Origin: Bacteroidota bacterium
Lineage (GTDB): Bacteria; Bacteroidota; Bacteroidia; Flavobacteriales; Schleiferiaceae
Direction of reading: 5' to 3'
DNA length: 64,000 nucleotides
Assembly (NCBI GenBank): GCA_003045865.1
Contig: PZPB01000003.1
Span: 1 to 64,000, forward strand
Shown: positions 8,806 through 18,986 of the stretch, piece after piece
Layout: the number at the start of each line of letters is the position of its first letter
How positions within the stretch are numbered: the first letter of the stretch is position 1
Notes under the pieces: generated by a model
What the model saw: only the letters and a program-made list of their open reading frames with translations
Database searches by the model: none
Told to the model about the DNA's origin: nothing
Translations under genes and position numbers: made by a program

Positions 8806-9543
8806 TTACTTAAGTTTAAATTTATCGTGCAAGAAGTAATCTTGAGCCATTTTCCTTTGATAACCACAACGTTTGGGGTTAAAAAATAAAAACAGGGCCT
8901 TTCTAGAACTACTCGAAGTATTCACCGCCGACCCATGCGGGCAATAGCCATCAAAGAAAAGTGCATCTCCAGCAGCTAATTCAATAGGCTCAAAATTTAA
9001 ACTATCAACAATCTCTTTTTCCAGTACGCCGCCTTCAGGCCCAAGCCCACCTTGCTTGTGGATTCCTGCAGCTACTTGCATACAGCCATTCTCTATAGTA
9101 TGCTCATCTACCGCTAAACACATAGTAACCAACTTATCAATAGGTACACTTGGAGCGTATCTCTCATTGACCCACTGGATCACTGGGCTCTGCATATCCT
9201 GATGAGGATCATAGGCACCACCCCCAGGCTCTTTAAAATGGAAATCTTCAATGAATAGATGGGCTGGTTCTTTAAGTAAGCTCTCTAAATGCACTTGTAG
9301 CTTTTGGCTTTCTAAGAAACTCTTCATAAAGCCTATCCTTTCTGCAAAATCAAGCGCTTGAAAAAGCAGCTTCCCCTCTTTGCCGGCAGACATTTCAGGC
9401 ACACAATAGTCTGGGTACAGTTTACAGTATTGTAACATACTAGCCCTTAGCTGTGACATCTCTCCCCTTGTGTAAAATTGACGCACTACCACAAAGCCCT
9501 TTTCTTGATAGGACGCCTGCAGTGCTGCTAAGTTTTCTAACAT
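8806..9543 (-). CDS. Phytanoyl-CoA dioxygenase (PhyH) family Fe(II)/2-oxoglutarate oxygenase
   Basis: HQD metal motif (DPHQDMQSP), distal His YCPHGSAVNTSSSSRKALFLFF. Confidence 0.85.
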   Translation of the reverse strand: MLENLAALQASYQEKGFVVVRQFYTRGEMSQLRASMLQYCKLYPDYCVPEMSAGKEGKLLFQALDFAERIGFMKSFLESQKLQVHLESLLKEPAHLFIEDFHFKEPGGGAYDPHQDMQSPVIQWVNERYAPSVPIDKLVTMCLAVDEHTIENGCMQVAAGIHKQGGLGPEGGVLEKEIVDSLNFEPIELAAGDALFFDGYCPHGSAVNTSSSSRKALFLFFNPKRCGYQRKMAQDYFLHDKFKLK

Positions 9544-10124
9544 ATAGTTTAGTTGAAGTCTAAAAATAAGAAAAAGATTAGACTAGCAGAGGTATGGGAG
9601 GAGTGGTTTTTGGCTTCTTTTTTAGAAAAGTTTAAAACGTAGGAAAAAGTCATGATTTAGTCATCATTTTCTAAAGAAGTGTGCTTCTAAAGGTCCAGCA
9701 AACCGAAATTAGGCCTTCATCCTTTTCCATTAATATTAACACAGACAATTCCCAACAGCTAAAGCACATCTTAAAATTTTTGGGGATTTTTACGACAAGG
9801 TATCTTAAGGTATTGCCCTTAGTCTTTTAATGGGCTAAATATCGTCTATCCGAAAGATGCTATAGCATTGCTTTATAACTCATTTCGCCCTGATAAAGAT
9901 TTATTTTTTTATTCGGTAATGGGAGAAAAATGTCTAAAAATAGCTGGGTTTGATTTCAAGCTGAATGAGGGCAATACAGAGCCCAAGCTAGCTGTCAGGC
10001 TTTGTCATTTTAAAGATCGCGCCCGAAAAGTCAGCTAGGAATGTTAATTCAACACAAAGTTAGTGCTTGATAGGCTGTACCCATGTGCGACTTATTAGCA
10101 ATTGACTAACCACTTACAAACCAA

Positions 10125-10160
10125 AAAACCCTTGCTAATCTATTGACTAACAAGGGTTTT
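10125..10160 (-). terminator. Terminator-like hairpin downstream of tRNA-Leu
   Basis: AAAACCCTTG ... CAAGGGTTTT inverted repeat, T-rich on minus strand. Confidence 0.65.
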
Positions 10161-10173
10161 GATTTTGTGATTG

Positions 10174-10258
10174 TGCCCCAGGCGGGACTTGAACCCGCAC
10201 GACCGCAATGGTCACGGGATTTTAAGTCCCGCGTGTCTACCAATTCCACCACCAGGGC
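10174..10258 (-). tRNA. tRNA-Leu (anticodon UAA)
   Basis: GCCCTGGTGGTGGAATTGGTAGACACGCGGGACTTAAAATCCCGTG...GGTTCAAGTCCCGCCTGGGGCA; long variable arm; CCA not encoded. Confidence 0.95.
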
Positions 10259-10268
10259 GAACCTAAAT

Positions 10269-10294
10269 AAAAACCCCTCGTAAGAGGGGTTTTT
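10269..10294 (-). terminator. Perfect hairpin between two tRNA genes
   Basis: AAAAACCCCTC-GTAA-GAGGGGTTTTT. Confidence 0.7.
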
Positions 10295-10295
10295 G

Positions 10296-10368
<73 letters not shown>

Positions 10369-10462
10369 ATTTTGCTAATTTCTCAATTAGGCTTCTTAAA
10401 AGAACTTCCCTCCTTGCGTTTGGGACGGCAAATATAATATGATTTTCAAAAACCACACAACA

Positions 10463-13063
10463 TTATAGACCAATTTTTTTCTTTATTTCATTTAACTTCA
10501 TCAAGGCCTCTACTGGAGTAAGAGTATTGATATCTAAATTTTGAATATCCACTCTAATATCTTCTAAAATCGGATCATCTAACTTAAAGAAGCTCAGCTG
10601 CATATCATCTTTAGCCTGCTTAACAGCTTGCCCAGCGTCCTTTCCCTTCGCCCGACTACTTTCTAATTCGGCCAATATTTTTTCGGCACGGTTTAAAACC
10701 AAATTAGGCATGCCCGCCATCTTTGCTACATGAATTCCGAAACTATGCGCACTACCACCTTGCCTTAATTTGCGCATAAAGATGATTTTATCGCCTACCT
10801 CCTTCACACTCACATTATAATTATGAATGCGCTCAAACAGATTTGCCATTTCATTTAACTCGTGGTAATGGGTAGCGAATAACGTTTTAGCGCGACTGGG
10901 ATGTTCATGCAAAAATTCCGCGATACTCCAAGCGATGCTAATACCATCGTAAGTACTTGTACCGCGTCCTATTTCATCGAGAACCACTAAACTCCTTTCG
11001 GAAAGGTTATTCAAAATACTGGCCGTCTCATTCATTTCTACCATAAAGGTAGATTCACCCTGAGAAATATTATCAGAAGCCCCCACGCGCACAAATATCT
11101 TATCGACCAAACCTAATTCGGCAGCCTGCGCTGGCACAAAAGAACCCATCTGCGCAAGCAAACAGATTAAAGCACTTTGCCTAAGTAATGCCGACTTACC
11201 CGACATGTTCGGGCCGGTAATCATTAGTAGTTGCTGTTCTTCCCGATTTAGCTCTAGGCTATTGGATATATACTCGGCTCCGCTAGGCAGACTTTGCTCA
11301 ATAACGGGATGACGACCATCCGTAATGGACAAGCTGGTTCCATGATTTATACCGGGCAAATGGTAGTTCCGCTTCTTGGCCAATTCTGCGAAAGCGGAAA
11401 GACAGTCGATTTGAGCCAGCAAGCGGGCATTGGCCTGAATTTGCGCTAATGACTTTCGACATTCATTTAAAAGATCCTCGTATAATCCTTGTTCCAGACT
11501 AACAATTTTTTCTTCCGCTCCTAGAATTTTTGCCTCATACTCTTTTAGCTCAGGGGTAATGTAACGCTCTGCATTAACCAGGGTTTGTTTGCGTATCCAC
11601 TCTTGCGGAACTTTATCTTTCTGACTGTTACGAACCTCTAAATAGTAGCCAAAAACATTGTTAAAGGCAATTTTAAGATTGGTAATACCTGTGGCCTGAC
11701 TTTCTCTATTCTGAATCCCTAAAAGCTTATCTTTTCCATGATAAACCAATTCGCGTAATTCGTCCAGATCGGCCGAAAAGCCTTGACGCATTACTTCTCC
11801 TTTATTGAAATTATTGGAAGGCTCTTCCTTTAGTCGATCGGTTATCGTAGCAATAAAATCCAAGCCTGTCCACAACTTATCGCAAAACTCTTTTAGATCG
11901 CCATCTACAGCAGTGCCTAAGTTCTTAATTTCATTTGAAAGCATAATGCCTTCTTTCAATTGGAGCAGTTCCTTGGGCAAAATCTTACCGGTGCTAAGCT
12001 TTACCGCCAAGCGCTCTAAGTCATTGATTTCGGCCAAATGATCGCGTGTGCTTTCTAAAAGATCGATATTTTTATAATAAGTATCCACTACTACCTGCCG
12101 TTTTTCAATCTGCGTTAAGTCCAGCAAAGGCATCGCCATCCATCGCTGCAACAATCGCGAACCCATGGGAGAAGCGGTGAAATTTATAACATCATATAGT
12201 GATTTACCATTGGGCGCATTAGAGTCGAAAATCTCTAAATTTCGCACGGTAAAACGATCCATCCACACATAATCACGGTGATCAATTCTACTTAAAGAAC
12301 TAATATGTTGCAAGCGATTGTGCTGGGTTTCCTTCATATAGTGAAAAACCGCCCCGCAGGCAATTATCGCCTCACGCAGATCTTCAATCCCATAGCCTTT
12401 AAGAGAGCTAACTTGAAAATGACTTAATAAATTCTGCTGGGCGAAATCCTCTTGAAAAACCCAATCATCGAGCGAATACGAATAATGCTTACCCTGATAC
12501 AATTCATTGTAAACATCACGCTTGGTGCGTGAGTAAATGATTTCCGCCGGTCTTAAGCTTTGAATCAGTTTATCGATATATTCATGACTTCCCTGGGCCA
12601 CCATAAGTTCGCCCGTAGAAATATCGCAAAAAGCAATTCCCTGCATGCCTCCGGTAATATGGATGGCACAAAGAAAATTATTACTCCCACTTTGTAAAAC
12701 CTGATCGTTGGTGGTTAAGCCTGGAGTAACCAATTCTGTTACGCCGCGTTTCACTATATTTTTGGTTTGTTTAGGATCTTCTAACTGGTCGCAGATAGCC
12801 ACGCGGAGTCCCGCTCTCACAAGTTTCGGCAGATAAGTATCTAAGGAATGATGCGGAAAACCCGCCAGTTCGGTTTTAGCCGCTGCGCCATTGGCTCGTT
12901 TGGTTAAAACAATTCCCAAAATTTTGCTTGCGCGGATGGCGTCCTCACCGAATGTTTCGTAAAAATCGCCCACCCGAAATAAAAGCAAAGCATCGGGATG
13001 CTTGGTTTTTATCTCGTTATACTGCCGCATTAAAGGCGTCTCTTGCTTACTTTTCGTAGTCAA
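10463..13063 (-). CDS. mutS: DNA mismatch repair protein MutS
   Basis: TPLMRQYNEIKTKHPDALLLFRVGDFYETFGEDA; Walker A TGPNMSGKS; FATHYHEL. Confidence 0.98.
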   Translation of the reverse strand: MTTKSKQETPLMRQYNEIKTKHPDALLLFRVGDFYETFGEDAIRASKILGIVLTKRANGAAAKTELAGFPHHSLDTYLPKLVRAGLRVAICDQLEDPKQTKNIVKRGVTELVTPGLTTNDQVLQSGSNNFLCAIHITGGMQGIAFCDISTGELMVAQGSHEYIDKLIQSLRPAEIIYSRTKRDVYNELYQGKHYSYSLDDWVFQEDFAQQNLLSHFQVSSLKGYGIEDLREAIIACGAVFHYMKETQHNRLQHISSLSRIDHRDYVWMDRFTVRNLEIFDSNAPNGKSLYDVINFTASPMGSRLLQRWMAMPLLDLTQIEKRQVVVDTYYKNIDLLESTRDHLAEINDLERLAVKLSTGKILPKELLQLKEGIMLSNEIKNLGTAVDGDLKEFCDKLWTGLDFIATITDRLKEEPSNNFNKGEVMRQGFSADLDELRELVYHGKDKLLGIQNRESQATGITNLKIAFNNVFGYYLEVRNSQKDKVPQEWIRKQTLVNAERYITPELKEYEAKILGAEEKIVSLEQGLYEDLLNECRKSLAQIQANARLLAQIDCLSAFAELAKKRNYHLPGINHGTSLSITDGRHPVIEQSLPSGAEYISNSLELNREEQQLLMITGPNMSGKSALLRQSALICLLAQMGSFVPAQAAELGLVDKIFVRVGASDNISQGESTFMVEMNETASILNNLSERSLVVLDEIGRGTSTYDGISIAWSIAEFLHEHPSRAKTLFATHYHELNEMANLFERIHNYNVSVKEVGDKIIFMRKLRQGGSAHSFGIHVAKMAGMPNLVLNRAEKILAELESSRAKGKDAGQAVKQAKDDMQLSFFKLDDPILEDIRVDIQNLDINTLTPVEALMKLNEIKKKIGL

Positions 13064-13102
13064 TTAAAGTACTTTTGATCTTTGGCTAAAATACTATAAG
13101 CT

Positions 13103-13627
13103 ATGAGAAAGTTACGCATGAGCGAGCTAAATAGAATGACTGCGGAAGAATTTAAAGAAAGTAAGAAACATCCTTTCTGCATTGCCTTAGATGATATTCG
13201 CAGTATTTTAAACGTTGGATCCGTTTTCCGCAGTGCTGATGCCTTCCGTTGCGAGAAAATCTACCTTGGCGGACTTAGTCCCGAACCCGTAAAAGAAATG
13301 CGTAAAACCGCCCTAGGCGCGACCGATTCGGTGGCATGGGAAGCGATGCCCCATGGCCTATCTGGCTTGGCGGCACTCAAGGCAAATGGCTATCAAATAT
13401 GGGCCGTAGAGCAAACTACTAATTCTATCATGCTTAATGATTGGCGGCCCAATTTAGAAATGAAGCAAATTTTCGTTTTTGGTAACGAGGTAAGTGGCGT
13501 AAGCGATGAAGTGCTGAGTTTTTGCGATGGCGCTATTGAAATCCCGCAATTTGGCACTAAGCATTCCTTAAATATTTCTGTTAGTGCTGGCATTGTTCTT
13601 TGGGATTATATCCGCAAGACCTTATAA
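13103..13627 (+). CDS. TrmH/SpoU family RNA 2'-O-methyltransferase
   Basis: ALDDIRSILNVGSVFRSADAF; FGNEVSGVSDEVL; IPQFGTKHSLNISVSAGIVLWDY (SPOUT motifs). Confidence 0.93.
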   Translation: MRKLRMSELNRMTAEEFKESKKHPFCIALDDIRSILNVGSVFRSADAFRCEKIYLGGLSPEPVKEMRKTALGATDSVAWEAMPHGLSGLAALKANGYQIWAVEQTTNSIMLNDWRPNLEMKQIFVFGNEVSGVSDEVLSFCDGAIEIPQFGTKHSLNISVSAGIVLWDYIRKTL

Positions 13628-13779
13628 CATGAGTTCGACTATCCATTAAAACTCAAACCGACTTAGCTCGAAGACGCCCAAAAACAGTCTTTCGAATTAG
13701 CGATATCTAGCGCTTATCCTTTGGAAATACCCCGCCCTTAGTTCCTCGTCTATTTTAAGTTCATTTAGGATTAAACTAA

Positions 13780-13806
13780 AAAAGGCTCCCAAATTGGGAG
13801 CCTTTT
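13780..13806 (-). terminator. Intrinsic terminator downstream of OmpA-like gene
   Basis: AAAAGGCTCCCAA-A-TTGGGAGCCTTTT. Confidence 0.75.
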
Positions 13807-13825
13807 AAAATGTTTAGAACTTATC

Positions 13826-15247
13826 TTATTTTACAGATACGTCAACTCTACGGTTGATGTTGTTGTGCCCTTGAGCTAATTGCTCAGACTCACCACTAGA
13901 TTTAGTTTCGATACGAGAAGCATCAATTCCAAATACTTGCGTTAATTCTTTTGCTACTGCATCAGCACGGCGCTGACCTAAAGTCTTGTTGTACTCTTCT
14001 GCACCCGTTGCATCACTGTGACCAGTTAATACAATTTTCACATCAGGATTAGATTTTAATGCATTAGCAACTGCGGCTAATCTTAAGTAGTTAGCATCTG
14101 TAACAGAAACGCTGTTAAAGTTAAAGAATACTGAAGGCATGTAAGCCCCTACACCGCCACCACCACCATTGGCAGCACTAGCAACAGAAATACCTTTGAA
14201 GTTCACCAAAGCACCTTTAGGAGTATTAGGCTCAACATCCATGTGATCACCTACACCATCACCGTCAGAATCGATAGTACGACCTTCAGAATCAACGTTA
14301 GCACCTTTAGCCGTGAATGGATCAGCATCCATGTAATCAGGAATTCCATCACCATCGCTATCCATTGGAGCTCCGTTGGCAGCAACATTAATACCAGCTG
14401 GTGTAGCGTTATCAACATCGAATAGGTTACTTACACCGTCACCATCATCGTCATTGGTAAGTTTACCGTAGTTATCTTTAATTTCTTTCAGGTCAGCAAA
14501 AAGATTTTCGTAAGGACTGTAATAAACGATGTTCTTTTTCTCCTTGTCGCCAAAGTTATAAGTAGCACCTACACCGAAGTAACCGAAGAAATCAGAATTC
14601 ACCCCTCTCAGAAGACCATCTGCTCCATCAATAAGAGTAAAGGTATTGCGGTAAAGAATATCTAAATCCCAAGTTTCATTCAACTGGCGTTTGTACCATA
14701 ATTTTAATGGAAGCATAGTGGTGAAAGCTCTCCCAGCAGCCAACTTATCTCCACCAACTGAACTAACTTGAGTACCTGCTTCATCAAAGCCAGTTGCGGC
14801 TAGATAAGTCGCACCAAGACCTAGCGTAAATATCATGGCATGTTTTCTTTGGTATTGTCTACCATACAAAAACATATTGGTTAAATTAAATGCTAAACTG
14901 ATGTCACCGTCTAAATAATCACCTTCGTAGTAATAATTTAAAGCAGTACCAGAAGTTTGGTGAAAACCACCTGTTCCGGAAACCCCAATCATAGGTGAGA
15001 ACCATTTGGTTAAGTGTCCACGTACTCCGATTTCAAAACCACCAACACCACTTGGTGTTAGATCTGTTTTGTCACCGAAAAAATAGCTAGCCGCATCTCC
15101 TAAAGAGGCAGTAGCTCCAACATTTAAGCCTAATGACCAAGTACGAAAGTTACTTTGATGTGCTTCTGTAAGGACCACCTCTTCATTCTGAGCGGTTGCA
15201 GCGAGACTAAAAAGAGCAAGTCCGAAAAGTAAATTTATTCTTTTCAT
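13826..15247 (-). CDS. OmpA-family outer membrane protein with thrombospondin type 3 calcium-binding repeats
   Basis: Signal peptide, beta-barrel, DSDGDGIPDYMDADPFTAKG repeats, C-terminal LTGHSDATGAEEYNKTLGQRRADAV. Confidence 0.93.
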   Translation of the reverse strand: MKRINLLFGLALFSLAATAQNEEVVLTEAHQSNFRTWSLGLNVGATASLGDAASYFFGDKTDLTPSGVGGFEIGVRGHLTKWFSPMIGVSGTGGFHQTSGTALNYYYEGDYLDGDISLAFNLTNMFLYGRQYQRKHAMIFTLGLGATYLAATGFDEAGTQVSSVGGDKLAAGRAFTTMLPLKLWYKRQLNETWDLDILYRNTFTLIDGADGLLRGVNSDFFGYFGVGATYNFGDKEKKNIVYYSPYENLFADLKEIKDNYGKLTNDDDGDGVSNLFDVDNATPAGINVAANGAPMDSDGDGIPDYMDADPFTAKGANVDSEGRTIDSDGDGVGDHMDVEPNTPKGALVNFKGISVASAANGGGGGVGAYMPSVFFNFNSVSVTDANYLRLAAVANALKSNPDVKIVLTGHSDATGAEEYNKTLGQRRADAVAKELTQVFGIDASRIETKSSGESEQLAQGHNNINRRVDVSVK

Positions 15248-15365
15248 AATTATAAGTGGGTTATATTTTGCATCTATAAATGCTTCACAAAGGTACTAAA
15301 AGTGACCGAAACGCAATTTTTTTGCGTTAATTCTAATTTTGAAAAGCTAATATTTTTTTTACCGG

Positions 15366-15995
15366 CTATAAGGATTTCTTCAAAACTTCGTCAACCACCC
15401 GTTCTACATCACTTTCGGAGTGTAAAAAATCAAAATCATCCGCATTTAGATCGATGATTTTTGAGCTCCAGTTTTGTTTAATGAAGCTAGCATAACTTTT
15501 ATTTAAGCTCAATAAATAATCATGACTCATATTTTCTTCATAAGACCGACCTCTTTTGTCAATATTAGTCAATAATGATTTGAGTGGACGATGAAGAAAA
15601 ATTAACAAATCAGGTTGTCGAACCTTACTAAAGGCCATATGCCAAAATTTACGGTAAAGCTGAAATTCTGCCTCTGGAAGATTGTTCTGGGCAAAAATCA
15701 AGCTCTTAAAAGGCGCGTAATCAGCCACTAAATTGGGTAAAAACAAATCTTGCGTAGTTGGCAAATTACTGAGTTGATGATAACGATCTGCCAAAAAGGA
15801 CATTTCCACCGAAAAGGCAAATCGCTCCTTATCCTCGTAAAAACGACCTAAAAAAGGGTTTTCTTCAAATTCTTCTAAAACCAAACGCGCATTAAGCTTT
15901 TCCGATAGAAGCTTGGCTAAGGTAGTTTTTCCCGACCCGATATTTCCTTCTATGGCAATGTATTTCCCTTCAATCAAGCTTGCGCGCTTTAACAT
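15366..15995 (-). CDS. Deoxynucleoside kinase family protein (copy 1)
   Basis: IAIEGNIGSGKTTLAKLL P-loop; EEFEENPFL; RGRSYEENM. Confidence 0.88.
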   Translation of the reverse strand: MLKRASLIEGKYIAIEGNIGSGKTTLAKLLSEKLNARLVLEEFEENPFLGRFYEDKERFAFSVEMSFLADRYHQLSNLPTTQDLFLPNLVADYAPFKSLIFAQNNLPEAEFQLYRKFWHMAFSKVRQPDLLIFLHRPLKSLLTNIDKRGRSYEENMSHDYLLSLNKSYASFIKQNWSSKIIDLNADDFDFLHSESDVERVVDEVLKKSL

Positions 15996-16485
15996 TATCT
16001 GTACAGTTTTCTAATAGATAGCTTGTAGATTTTAGCAGAACTGGATGAATAAAATCTGGGTCTACCTCCGCTATAGCTTGCAAAGTAAAGGCACGTAAAT
16101 GTAATCTAGGGTGCGGTAGTACAAGTTTATCAGAATTTAAAACCATATCACCCACAAACAGAATGTCAATATCTAAAGTCCGGTCAAAATAGGATCCCTC
16201 AACCTTAGGCTTTACTCTTTCCCTACCAAACTGAAGCTCTGCCGCTAGCAGTTTTTCTAATAGTAATTGCGGATTTAATACTGTTTCTACTTTCCAAACT
16301 TGATTGAGAAATAGATTTTCACTCTCCATACCCCAAGGTTCGCTTTGATATAAACTAGATTTGCTCAGAATAGTAAAAGAGCCCAACAAAAATTCTTCAG
16401 CTTTTTCGAAAGTCCTTCGCACATCTCCTAAATTTCCGCCAAGCAGCAAATGTGCTTCTCTTTTTATTTCTCGCAAACTGAACAA
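15970..16485 (-). CDS. folK: 2-amino-4-hydroxy-6-hydroxymethyldihydropteridine diphosphokinase
   Basis: HLLLGGNLGDVRRTFEKA; RTLDIDILFVGDMVL; LVLPHPRLHLRAFTL; start uncertain (no ATG near domain start, TTG at 16485 or 16476 possible). Confidence 0.88.
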   Translation of the reverse strand: MFSLREIKREAHLLLGGNLGDVRRTFEKAEEFLLGSFTILSKSSLYQSEPWGMESENLFLNQVWKVETVLNPQLLLEKLLAAELQFGRERVKPKVEGSYFDRTLDIDILFVGDMVLNSDKLVLPHPRLHLRAFTLQAIAEVDPDFIHPVLLKSTSYLLENCTDNVKARKLD

Positions 16486-16528
16486 ATACTTAATATTGCT
16501 GTATAAACGCAAAACTAAATATATTCCA

Positions 16529-18292
16529 ATGAAATCCTTCCTTAAAATGTTACTCGCTTCCATTATTGGTGGCGCCATACTGCTCTTTTTGATATTCCTG
16601 CTATTTGCCTCTATCGCTTCTATTAGTAGTCCCGAATTAGAAATTAAAGACAAAAGCATTCTTCATATTGATATGAATGCCACTTTTGTAGATCGGGCCC
16701 AAGACAATCCCTTCGCGCAATTCGACCCGCTTTCAGGCAGTCCAGAAAGAGCCAATGGTCTTACCAGTATAATTAGTGCTTTAAAGGCAGCCCAAGATGA
16801 TCCGAAAATTATCGGTATCTATCTCGATGGTGGCGTGCCCTTAGCAGGAAATGCAACGCTTAAAGAAATTCGCAATGCCCTCATTGATTTCAAATCATCT
16901 GGAAAGTTCATCTACGGTTACAGTGAAATACTGACGCAAAAAGGATTGTATTTAAGCTCCGTTGCCGACAGCTTTTTCTTAAATCCTGAAGGTATTTTAG
17001 AATTCTCAGGACTAAGCGCCTCTGTTACTTATTACCGCAAAGCACTAGAGAAATTAGGCGTAAAACCCGTTGTTCTTAGAGCCACTGGTAACAAATTTAA
17101 AAGTGCCGTAGAACCCTACCTTCTCGATGAAATGTCTAGTTCGAACCGCATGCAATTAAGCGAACTGCTAAATTCTTTTTGGGGAACTTACCTTAGTGAT
17201 TTAGCTGAATCCAAATCCATCAGCATCGCCCAGCTGAACCTTACGGCAGATAGCTTACTAACTAACGTTCATGCAGCGGCAGAACTAGGTTTAATTGATG
17301 GCTTAGCATACTATGATCAAATTCAAGATCTTCTTAGCCAATCTAGCGAAAGCGAAAAATTTAGCGCGATTAACTTCATTAGCCCCGCTAAATATGCCAA
17401 ACAACTGGATCTAAATGGCAACAGCGAATATAGCGACCAAAGAGTGGCTGTTATTATTGCCCAAGGCGAAATTCGTGGGGGCGAAGGCAGCGAGTATGTT
17501 ATTGGATCTGATCGTATTGCTGCTGCGGTGCGTCAAGCGCGTTTAAACGACAAAGTAAAAGCCATTGTTTTAAGAGTAAACAGTCCTGGGGGTAGCGCCC
17601 TTGCCTCGGAAGTAATTTGGCGTGAAGTAGACCTTGCCCGCGCCGAAAAACCGGTAATAGCCTCGATGGGAGACGTAGCCGCTAGTGGTGGATACTATAT
17701 CGCTTGCTTTGCCGATACCATTTTGGCGCAGCCCAACACCGTAACAGGTAGCATCGGCGCCTTTGGCTTATTTTTTACCGCGCAAGACCTTATGAATGAG
17801 AAACTGGGAATTAATATCGAAACAGTAAAAACGAATACTCATTCCGATATCGGTACCATCGATCGTGATTTAAGTCCTTCGGAACGTAGAATCTTGATTC
17901 GCCAGGTTGACAATATTTACGGAACCTTTAAAAGTAGAGTTGCGGCCGGTCGTGGTTTAGACCTTGCTTTTGTAGATAGCATTGGGCAAGGAAGAGTTTA
18001 TTCTGGCCTAAGAGCGAAAGAATTAGGATTGGTAGATCTTATTGGTGGATTAAGTGACGCCATTAATATTGCCGCCGAAAAAGCAGGTTTAGAAGAAGGA
18101 TATTCCGTTGTAACCTATCCCGAATTAGAAGATCCATTACAAGCATTTATTAAAAAATTCTCGGACCAAATGGGCGGTGCAAGCATCAAAGCCGAATTGG
18201 GAGAATTTGGGCAGTACCTCGAACTATTAGAGCAAGCACAAAGCCGCAAAGGCATGCAAATGCGCATGGAATATGACTTTGTAATTGACTAA
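16529..18292 (+). CDS. sppA: Signal peptide peptidase SppA, 67K type
   Basis: MKSFLKMLLASIIGG TM; VLRVNSPGGSALASEVI; VASMGDVAASGGYYIA; start at 16529 rather than ORF start. Confidence 0.93.
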   Translation: MKSFLKMLLASIIGGAILLFLIFLLFASIASISSPELEIKDKSILHIDMNATFVDRAQDNPFAQFDPLSGSPERANGLTSIISALKAAQDDPKIIGIYLDGGVPLAGNATLKEIRNALIDFKSSGKFIYGYSEILTQKGLYLSSVADSFFLNPEGILEFSGLSASVTYYRKALEKLGVKPVVLRATGNKFKSAVEPYLLDEMSSSNRMQLSELLNSFWGTYLSDLAESKSISIAQLNLTADSLLTNVHAAAELGLIDGLAYYDQIQDLLSQSSESEKFSAINFISPAKYAKQLDLNGNSEYSDQRVAVIIAQGEIRGGEGSEYVIGSDRIAAAVRQARLNDKVKAIVLRVNSPGGSALASEVIWREVDLARAEKPVIASMGDVAASGGYYIACFADTILAQPNTVTGSIGAFGLFFTAQDLMNEKLGINIETVKTNTHSDIGTIDRDLSPSERRILIRQVDNIYGTFKSRVAAGRGLDLAFVDSIGQGRVYSGLRAKELGLVDLIGGLSDAINIAAEKAGLEEGYSVVTYPELEDPLQAFIKKFSDQMGGASIKAELGEFGQYLELLEQAQSRKGMQMRMEYDFVID

Positions 18293-18986
18293 GTTGAAGG
18301 AAACGCAAACCCTTAAACATAAAGAAGCCGGAATCATGTATTTGATTCTGGCGGCTTTATTTATTGCGGCCTTAATAACCTGTAACTTAATCGCTAATAA
18401 GTTTGTAAGCATTAACCTCGGCTTTAAAACCTTTATCGTTTCGGCCGGCGTAATTCCCTACCCACTTACTTTTTTAATCACCGACATTCTTTCCGAAGTT
18501 TACGGTCGAAAAAACACCAACCGCGTGGTTTTCGCTGGCTTATTTGCTTCACTTTTGGTTCTATTAATTCTCTATTTAGGGCATATTTTCCCCGCTATTA
18601 GCAACAGCCCCGTTAGCGATGAGCAGTTTGATCAAGTTTTCCAAAGTTCTAGCCGAGTAATTCTGGCTTCCATGCTGGCTTATCTGGTAGCGCAATTTAT
18701 TGATGTGCGTATTTTTCACGCCATCAAGAAGAAAACCAATGGCAAATATTTATGGCTGCGCAACAATGCTTCTACCATTTTTTCGCAGCTAGTAGATACC
18801 ATTTTAGTAACTACAGTATTATTTATTGGCGTAGAAAGTTTCGCTTTTATTGGAGGCTTGGTTAAAGATGGTTGGCTATTCAAAGCGCTTTTCGCTGCTG
18901 CAGATACGCTCTTAATCTACCCTTTGATTTACCTCATTCGTCGCTACTTCAATTTACAAAAAAGTGAAGAAATCGATCTCTGGTAA
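18285..18986 (+). CDS. Queuosine precursor transporter (YhhQ/VUT family)
   Basis: Multi-TM; ITCNLIANKFVSI, PYPLTFLITDILSEVYGRKN; LWLRNNASTIFSQLVDTI. Confidence 0.88.
   Translation: MTKLKETQTLKHKEAGIMYLILAALFIAALITCNLIANKFVSINLGFKTFIVSAGVIPYPLTFLITDILSEVYGRKNTNRVVFAGLFASLLVLLILYLGHIFPAISNSPVSDEQFDQVFQSSSRVILASMLAYLVAQFIDVRIFHAIKKKTNGKYLWLRNNASTIFSQLVDTILVTTVLFIGVESFAFIGGLVKDGWLFKALFAAADTLLIYPLIYLIRRYFNLQKSEEIDLW

Noticed and set aside
14243-14425. 60-aa plus-strand ORF in OmpA/TSP3 gene
   Set aside because: Antisense reading of Asp-rich TSP3 repeats; low complexity
14220-14460. Tandem repeat pattern in OmpA-like gene considered as CRISPR or satellite
   Set aside because: Explained by TSP3 DxDGDG protein repeats; units are imperfect and in frame
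16486-16659. N-terminal extension of the folK ORF (MLLSLISNSGLLIEAIEANS...)
   Set aside because: Overlaps the sppA start and reads antisense to it; the HPPK domain begins near HLLLGGNLGD, so a downstream start is more likely
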